Source: Plectosphaerella cucumerina
Taxonomy: Eukaryota > Ascomycota > Sordariomycetes > Glomerellales > Plectosphaerellaceae
Length of the DNA stretch: 64,000 nucleotides
Assembly (NCBI GenBank): GCA_020746995.1
Contig: JAGPXD010000001.1
Location: 2,480,001 to 2,544,000, forward strand
Direction of reading: 5' to 3'
In this document: piece by piece, positions 56,907 to 64,000 of the stretch
How the letters are laid out: each line of letters begins with the position of its first letter
Position numbering within the stretch: position 1 is the first letter of the stretch
Made by a program: the position numbers and the translations under genes
Notes under the pieces: generated by a model
What the model was told of the DNA's origin: nothing
The model's input: the letters and a program-made list of their open reading frames with translations, nothing else
The model's database searches: none

Positions 56907-59087
56907 ATGGCAGGCGTCGCCGCCCCCCCGGGTGGCCCCTTCGAGAAGCAGCCCATCCAGCAGGACAAGCTGGGGGTGGAGTCCCGCGACGAGAAGAGAC
57001 TGGACGAGGACTCGAGCAGCCCTGCGGCGTCGGTGGATGACGAGGCCGTCCCCGTCGGGAACGGCACCCAGCTGGGATCGACCCGAGACCACGTTTTCTC
57101 CGAGCCCGCCTCTGCGGACTACTGGCGCAAGGTGTACGAGCAGGCCGGGTACGAGAACCGCCACCGGTTCGATCCGAGCTTCGAATGGACCGCCGAGGAG
57201 GAGAAGAAGCTCATCAGGAAGGTTCGTGGCCCGCGGTCCCCCTGGATCAATGCAGTGCAGCGGCTGACTTTTGGCAATGCGCAGATTGACTGGCGTATCA
57301 TGCTTTGGGCCTGGGTCATGTTCGTGGCTCTCGACATTCACCGAAAGAACATCAACCGCGCCATCTCCGATAACATGGTTCGTCCAGACGAAGTGCCCCT
57401 GATGAAGGGTGCATGGCTGACCGAAAACAGCTGCCGGAGATTGGGATGAACACGAATGACTTCAACTACGGCCAGACGGTCAGTATCCTCCTTCTAAGCA
57501 GGAAGCACGGACGAAAAACTTACTCTGGTGCCTTGCAGATTTTCCTCATCTCCTTCCTCAGCGCTGAGCTGCCGAGCGGTCTTGTCAGCAAGAAGCTCGG
57601 CGCCGACAGATGGATCCCAACCCTGATTGTGGCGTAAGCTACCCCGGACTTGACCACCTCTGTTTCTGGCAGATACTGACTCCGTACCCCTGAACAGATG
57701 GTCCATCGTCGCCGGCTGCCAGGCTTTCCTCACCAACCGCGCCGGCTTCTACGCTGTCAAGGCTCTTCTCGGACTGCTGATGGGAGGATTCATCCCGTAA
57801 GACAACCAACTTCTCCAGGGAAAAGTCTCATGCTGACTCGTGCCGCCAGGGATGTCGTGCTGTACCTCACCTATTTCTACAAGTCCAACGAACTCCCCGT
57901 CCGTCTGGCTTGGTTCTGGACCGCCCTCAGCACCTCCAACATCCTCGGTTCGCTCGTTGCCGCCGGCGTGCTACAGATGCGTGGCGTCGCCGGATGGGGC
58001 GGCTGGCGCTGGCTGTAAGTCTTCCCCATAACCCCCTGTCGATGGCGTGATCTGTGGCTGACATGGCGCTCCCAGCTTCCTCCTTGAGGGTATCTTCGTA
58101 AGTACCAGCCTGCATGTGACTGACTGTCGAGTGCCGCCAGCTGACAAGTCATAGACCGTCTTTATCGGCATCTTCTCCTGGGTCCTCATGCCCCCCGGCC
58201 CCTGCCAGACCTCTAACTGGTTCCGCGGCAAGGATGGCTGGTTCACCGAGCACGAGGAGCTCATCCTCGTCAACCGCCTGCTCCGCGATGACCCCAGCAA
58301 GGGCGACATGAACAACAGGCAGGGCGTCGGCGGCAAGAAGCTCTGGCTCGCCGTCAAGGACTGGGAGCAGTGGCCACTGTACCTCATCGGCCTGACCACC
58401 TACATCCCTCCCTCGCCGCCCAACACCTACCTCAGCTTCATCCTGCGCCAGCTGGGCTTCTCCGTCTTCAACGCCAACCTGCTGGCCATTCCGAGCCAGT
58501 TCCTCTTCGCCGTGAACCTGCTCATCGTGTCCTACGTTTCAGAGCGGGTCAAGGAGAGGGCCATGGTCTCGTCGACGTCCAACATCTGGATCTTCGCCTG
58601 GCTCGTGCCGCTCGTGGTGCTGCCGGCCTCGGCGAACCCCTGGATCCGCTACGCCCTGTTGACAGGCCTGCTGAGCTACCCGTACTGCCACGCCATTCTG
58701 GTCGGATGGAACGCCAAGAACAGCAACTCGGTGCGCACTCGCGCCGTCAGTGCTGCGTTGTACAACAGTTCGTTCTTCTTCCTCCTAATCCACTGCCCCT
58801 GCCACTTGGCTAACCTCCTCTCAGTGTTTGTGCAGAGCGGAAATATCGTGGCGTCCAACATCTACCGTGAGGACGACAAGCCCCTCTACCGCAGGGGCAA
58901 CAAGATCCTCCTGGGCATCTGCTGCTTCAACATTGTGCTGTTCTACCTCGTCAAGGCCTTTTACATCTGGCGCAACAAGATCCGCGACAAGCGCTGGAAT
59001 GCCATGACCAAGACGGAGCAGGAGGAGTACCAGCTCAACACGACCGATGAGGGCATGAAGAGGCTGGACTTCCGCTTTGCGCACTAG
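56907..59087 (+). CDS. MFS transporter, anion:cation symporter (Dal5/allantoate permease) family
   Basis: Eight exons: 56907-57377, 57431-57478, 57539-57633, 57698-57796, 57850-58014, 58076-58097, 58155-58767 and 58825-59087, giving 591 aa. A long soluble N-terminus precedes the first membrane helix (about residue 130, IMLWAWVMFVALDIHRKNIN). NMLPEIGMNTNDFNYGQT, LPSGLVSKKLGADRWIP, KALLGLLMGGFIPDVVLYLT and GNIVASNIYREDDKPLYRRG are typical of the fungal ACS family. It should sit in the plasma membrane and import an organic anion by proton symport. Family members carry allantoate, nicotinate, cysteine or sulfonates. Its position after TauD suggests the last group. The C-terminus is charged and cytosolic. 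Confidence 0.92.
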
Positions 59088-59479
59088 GTGTCGCTGGGAG
59101 TGGTCGCTTTGCTTCTGTGCCGTCAATCGGCTGGGATCGAAGTTTGGTGGCGAAAAATCCGTTGATAGCAGCGATGGCTTTCTTTAAGGGAAGCTCTTGA
59201 AGGCATGTTGTTGTTTTGGGCGAATGATTTGATGTCTGTAGCTCTATGCCGATTTGGAGGTTCAATCTTGAAAGGTCGAAGTTCCAACATTCAATGGAGT
59301 TCCTCTGCGAAGCTCGAGGCCCCCTCTCTGTTGCTGACATAAGCACACCCCTGCTGACATGATGTCTCACCCCCTGAATACAACCTCAACCAACCAACAT
59401 CCCATTCTTCGCGTGAGATTGGTGTCGCAATGCTCCCTCGTGATCTCTCCATCTACGAAACATCTCCATCTCGATAACC
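59088..59479. other. Intergenic, 392 bp, permease 3' flank and seven-TM gene promoter
   Basis: The last 140 bp are CA/CT-rich with CAACCAACC-type repeats. No TATA box was seen. Confidence 0.55.
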
Positions 59480-60798
59480 ATGTCTCAACAACCATGGCCC
59501 GGCCCAGCGTGGCAAAACCTCAGCATCGATGCCAACTGCACGGCCTATGGCCTTTACGCGTCCTGGATCCTTGATCGCGCAAATGAGCCCCCAATCCCAG
59601 CCGTCCTCTCCTTCTGGCACGCCGTTCAGAACGCGTCGACTTCGGTCTCCAGCGTCCTCGAATGGCACGAATGGGCCCGCGACCATCGGGAAGACATGGC
59701 CAAGAGCGTCGGCGCCCAACTCGAGACATATCCCGCCTGTCGCGACCCCTTATGCGCCGCTGTTAATAGCGAGGTGCCTCAAACATGGGTACGGCGCCCG
59801 GCTCACCCCTAACTTCAACCGAGTGAAGCTGACCACGGGCACATAATAGTGGCTCGTCATGTTCGCAGTTCCCGCCGCCTTGATCACACTGCACTACACC
59901 ATGGCCTTGGCCAGGTTCTTCGTCAAACTCCGAAAGCCAGCCCTGGAAGACAGCCCTAGCATCCCATCGCAGGGCATCTTCTGGCGAACATCTCAAGCTT
60001 TCAGCAGCACATCCAGCCACATCTTCTCCGCCGCAGCCGTCATTACCCTAGCCATTCAATCCGCATCACTCCTCGCCCTGGCCTTCCCCTCCTCCCAAGG
60101 CACATCCCCATGGTCCGCCTTCATCATCGCCGGCTCTTTCTTCCTCCTCGCCTCCACTCTCCCCCTCGTGATCCCCACGACGCAGGAAAAGTGGTTCAAA
60201 GGCGCCGTTTTTGCCTCACTCTTCGTCCTCTCGACAGCCGGCTGGGCAGTAAGCGTCTCACAGTCCGAAGAGATGTTCAGCGACGAAGCCGACGAGTTCG
60301 CCCGCATCTGCCCCTATCTTCTCCCTCACACAGGTGCTCTGCAGGCCGCCGTCTTCACCACCGCAGGAATGGTATGGATGCCCCCTCTCTTCGGCATCTG
60401 CGTCCTCGTCCTCCTCTGCTTCTTCCGCTGCAACAGTCGGAGAATGTGGCAAGCTACATGGGTCAACACAGTAGCGAGGCTTGCTGCCGCATTATATGGT
60501 GTCGTGAACCTCATATCTCTGTGGGCAATCATCGGGACGTTGGCCGCGTATGTCAACCGTGTGCCTGAAAGTCAGGGAAAGCCCGTCTGGGGCGTGGAGC
60601 AGACCCTACTTATCGCCGTATGGGCACCTCCGATCGCCGTGCTCTTGCAAAGGTTCTTCTGTGAGTTTACTCTCGCCTCGCCAAGCTCCCGGTCTCACAC
60701 GTGCAGCACCGAACCCCCGGCGTGGGTCAGAGGAGGTAGACGGGACGCTGAACGAGAAGACGAGGGGGCCAGAGAGTGAATCCTTCCTCAGGTGGTAG
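59480..60798 (+). CDS. Seven-transmembrane protein of unknown function
   Basis: Exons 59480-59788, 59850-60660 and 60707-60798 give 403 aa. Exon 2 could also run on unspliced to a stop at 60777-60779, giving a different tail. A hydrophilic N-terminus of about 105 residues has four cysteines (NCTAYG, YPACRDPLC) and an N-glycosylation-type NLS, as expected for an outward-facing domain. Seven hydrophobic segments follow, including LVMFAVPAALITLHYTMALA, FSAAAVITLAIQSASLLALA and LFGICVLVLLCFF. The tail is acidic and serine-rich. The layout recalls a receptor, but no ligand-binding signature was recognised. Start context: AACCATGTC. Confidence 0.75.
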
Positions 60799-61206
60799 AG
60801 GCACCCCATGGGGCCTGTGTATAGTTCGACTTGTTGCGTGGCAATGCGAAATTTAACATAGGACATTTATTTCTTGCTGGAGCGTGTTTCGATGGCAAAA
60901 TGATTGATCAGCCACGACATCAGATACCGATCACCATAAAACTCAACTTGATGAGCAAATAAATCATTCAATTACGTAGAAAATCCGAAGAAGAAACCTC
61001 CCGCAAGACCTTGGTGATGCTTCAATGACAGACAATATCAGGTCGCGGTAGGTATAATACACGCCGGCAGATTATGCGTTACTGTTCCATCCTTCTCTCA
61101 TCACTCACAATAAACCACCTGTTGTTTCAGTGACACCCCTCGGCCTGCTGTTCCGAAGACCGCCTCGGCTCTCTGTCTCCATTCCCGCTCATGAAAGGCT
61201 ACCTCT
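60799..61206. other. Intergenic, 408 bp, between convergent stops
   Basis: This is 3' flanking sequence of the seven-TM gene and HSE1, AT-richer at 60850-61060. No gene was seen. Confidence 0.6.
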
Positions 61207-63661
61207 TCAGTAGACTCCGCTCTGGCGGTAGTAGTCTCCTGGCGCCGGGGCACTCGGACCGTCTCCTCCGGGTCCGGGCGGCGCACCTGGAGGCACGTAC
61301 GCCTTGTACTGAGGCGCCTGTGCCGGCGGACTGCCGACCTGGCTCGGAAGACCTTGCCTGGCGTCGTATGCTGTGCCTGCGGGCTGCAGGGGTGGCGGCG
61401 TCAGAGGGCCGGGATGGCCTGCACCCGGCGGAGGGGGTGCATTGCCTGTGGGAACGGGAGGAGGAGCGTGCGAGGGGGCGGAACCGTACCCATCGTGGCC
61501 TGAAGGCGCTGATGGCGGGTGGTAGCTCTGGTACTGAGGCTGTGAGGGTTGCTGGTTGGGAGGGGGCTGCGACGTGGTGTAGGCGGACGGGGGCGGGATG
61601 CTGGAGCCGTGGGTCTGGTTGGCCGTTGCGTTGCTGAACTGCTCATCTGGGGAGTACACAGAAGACGAGTAGGTGGCGGCCGAGTTCGGGTTGTGAGGTG
61701 CGATGGGCGAGTCGTAGACGGATGTGGCCAGCTCCTGGGCTCCGTAGGTGCTTGTAGGACGCTGGTTGGGCTGCGAGTAGGGGACATAGGCATTTTGCTG
61801 AGGCTGGGGAGGCGGCGACGTGTTGATCGGCTCGGGGGCCTTGCCGTTGGATGGCAGGCGAGGCGTGGGATCACGGTGCGGGTACTGCTGAGGAGGGGCC
61901 TGGCCACCATGCGAGGGGACCTCGGCGCCGGCTACGTAGAAGGGCGCAGGGTTTGAGGGGCCCGGGCGCTGAAAGTTCGGCGAAGGGGTGGATTGCGGGG
62001 GATATTGGGCTTGATCTATGGGAAGGATACAGTCAAAACCTGTCGCTCTCTATCATGTGCTTGCAGAACTCAAGGTAATTCACCTTGCGGCGGCGCAGGA
62101 GTGTAATATCTCTGCTCCGGCGGCGGGCCGGCACTCCCGGGGGGCGGCCCCTGAGGATGTCCGTGCTGTCCGTGAGGTGGTCCCTGGTAGCCCCCGGAGC
62201 CCCCAGGGCCGCTCGGGGGCGGTGCGCCGGGGTAGCCACCCTGAGGAGGCCTCATGGCGTACTGGTGGTAGCTAGGCTGGGGAGGGTGCGACATGGACGA
62301 CTCGAGGAGGGACTCGTAGTCGCGGCGAGCCTTGATGAACTTTTCGTTGAGCTGGGTGAAGTCGTCTGTGTTTGACAGTCAGCTAGTGTCCTCACAGAAC
62401 TCAGTATGAGGCGACCACTTACCCTTCTTCTGGGAGTACTTCTCGATGAGCTTGATGAGCTTTGGCCGGATAGCAAGCGTCTGGTGGTAGAGTTTCTGTG
62501 ACACAAACGTCATTAGTCGTGTGCTTAACGTATTTCCGCGGCCATAACCTACCGAGATCTCCTCGTTGTCCTCCTCTCTCGGCGCCGAGTTGGAGGTACT
62601 CAGCAGCGTGAGCAGCTTCTCGACGTTCTTGATCTCCGCAAAGACCTCCGCCTCCATGTGTGCCTCCCGCGCCAGCTCGTCAGGCGTGGGGTCTGTGAGC
62701 TTCTCGACGTAGTTGAGGGGGAAGATGCCCGTCTTGCCCTTAAGCGAGCCGCGCCACCAGTCCTTGAACACCGACTCCAGCACAGCAATGACGTCTCCCT
62801 TCTTGAACTCGAGCTCGCCAGGTTCCGAGGGCACAAAGTCGAACAGCGCGCGGACCCTAGACACCGTGGCAGCGGTCGTGCCCGCAGGAACGGGCGTGGC
62901 CGAGGGCTGGTCCTGCTGCTGGGTGCCCGAGGGGCCAGCGCCGCCAGACGGACCCGCGGCACTCGACTCGGCGGGCTTCTGACGCTCCTCATCCTGAAGC
63001 GACAACTTCAGTGCCATCTGCAGCTCTTCATCCTCCTTCTGGCGGTCGGCGTCGGTCAGACCGGTCTTCTGGGGGGCGGAGGGGGCCTGCAGTGTCGGGT
63101 TGCTCTGCTTGAGGCGGTAGTAGGCGTCGTACATGATGCCGAGGTCGGCATCCTTGCTAAACATGTCGGACCATTCCTGCATGCGCTCGAGAATCTTGGC
63201 CTTGACTTGTGTGTGGGTGTTACGGTCGTTTGCGAGCTTGAGCATGGCGTCGGTGAATGCCCGGCTAGAGAGCTCGCGGTGCATGGGCTTGCCGCAGTTC
63301 TGGCTGAGGGCGTTGGCGAGCTAGACAAGAGGTGACGGGTCAGCAAAAAAAGTCGAGATATGGCTTAGAGAGGGAAAGTGACGACGTACTTCGAGCGTGT
63401 AGAGCTGGACATTGGCGTTGCGGTGCGCCAGCCGCTTGATCATGCTCTGAACAGCCTCCTTGGGGCCATTTGGATCAGTCGAAGCCCTGTCGCACAGTTC
63501 GATGATTGCGCCCCAGTCTTCCGATGTGAGGTTCTCGTCGGTCGCCTTGGCTGAGGTCACGTTTAGCAGTCTATCGAGGCCAGGCTGAACGCCCGCGACC
63601 GGGAAGGGAGCTACATACCGACGCCCTCGTCGTAGGGCCCTGAAGCGGCTGCGCGAAACAT
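61207..63661 (-). CDS. HSE1: HSE1, ESCRT-0 subunit (STAM homologue)
   Basis: Six exons, in transcription order: 63661-63619, 63550-63390, 63320-62553, 62495-62423, 62365-62084 and 62015-61207, giving 711 aa. The N-terminal VHS domain begins VAKATDENLTSEDWGAI. A ubiquitin-interacting motif (DEELQMALKLSLQ, about residues 164-180) follows, then an SH3 domain (about 221-277, RALFDFVPSEPGELEFKKGD and DWWRGSLKGKTGIFPLNYVE). A helical GAT-like region (LYHQTLAIRPKLIKLIEKYS) comes next, and a long Pro/Gln/Tyr-rich tail. Hse1 pairs with Vps27 on endosomes and sorts ubiquitinated cargo toward multivesicular bodies. Domain order and length match fungal HSE1. Confidence 0.95.
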
Positions 63662-64000
63662 GTCTGGATTGTCGGCAGCGTGTGAGCTGCCGAGGAGATG
63701 GGCCGAAAATTGCTACCTGGGCGGACGAGGCAGATACGTAGGTCCTGGTGGATACGAAGTTCGGGTTCGATGCGAGGAGGTGGTGCGGGTTGAGCTGCCT
63801 GCCAAGTCGGGATGGAGATGGTGTATCTAGAATAGATTTTTGCAGGTTGACGAAAAGCGAAAGCGGGAAGAATAACAGCTGCCTAATACGCCACGCGGCT
63901 TGAGGACGAAGTGGTTGTCGTCGTGGGGTGGGGGGAGGCTGGTTGGGTTGAGGAGCATCCGGAGCTGCGAGGCCTGGGCTGAGGGCGAGTGCGAGTGATG
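63662..64000. promoter_or_regulatory. Upstream region of HSE1
   Basis: These 339 bp are the 5' flank of HSE1. The minus strand is C/T-rich near the window edge. No other gene start was seen before the window ends. Confidence 0.5.

Overview
The window is nuclear DNA from a filamentous ascomycete, most likely a Sordariomycete. Genes are intron-rich. Introns are short, about 46-150 nt, with GT..AG ends and CTRAC-like branch sites. Intergenic DNA is GC-rich and often pyrimidine-rich. The protein set is typical of Pezizomycotina: a Zn2Cys6 regulator with a fungal_trans region, a type III polyketide synthase, a Dal5-type permease, a TauD dioxygenase, homogentisate dioxygenase, PAN2, BFR2, BUD22, IND1, FBA1 and HSE1. 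No bacterial operons, tRNA, rRNA, transposon or CRISPR array was recognised.

Layout. 1-8.4 kb: a Yrb30-type Ran-binding protein whose start codon is cut by the window edge, a SNF2 ATPase, and a GNAT acetyltransferase whose start codon appears to be split by an intron. 9.2-13.6 kb: an AIF/AMID-like flavoprotein convergent with a Zn2Cys6 regulator. 14-16.5 kb: BFR2 convergent with a small membrane protein. 17-21.1 kb: PAN2 in twelve exons. 21.1-26.2 kb: a 5 kb block without a recognisable gene. 26.2-31.7 kb: an oxoglutarate/malate-type mitochondrial carrier, a TCO89-like Ser-rich protein and an SPF30-like Tudor protein. 32-36 kb: mitochondrial IND1, divergent from an EF-hand protein, then class II fructose-bisphosphate aldolase. 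37.6-41.3 kb: a type III PKS and an SDR reductase on the same strand, a candidate small secondary-metabolite locus. 41.7-46.7 kb: BUD22, a 69-bp minisatellite, and a large acidic protein with four SUMO-interaction-like motifs. 48-51.3 kb: homogentisate dioxygenase and a DUF6699-type protein. 54.4-59.1 kb: a TauD dioxygenase followed by a Dal5-type permease, a plausible sulfonate-utilisation pair. 59.5-63.7 kb: a seven-TM protein and the ESCRT-0 subunit HSE1.

Most genes are housekeeping: ribosome biogenesis (BFR2, BUD22), mRNA decay (PAN2), splicing (SPF30-like), Fe-S assembly (IND1), glycolysis (FBA1) and endosomal sorting (HSE1). Three loci look accessory or nutrient-responsive: PKS/SDR, TauD/permease and HmgA. 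Exon boundaries were set by hand from splice signals, reading frame and remembered family conservation. No alignment or transcript data were available.
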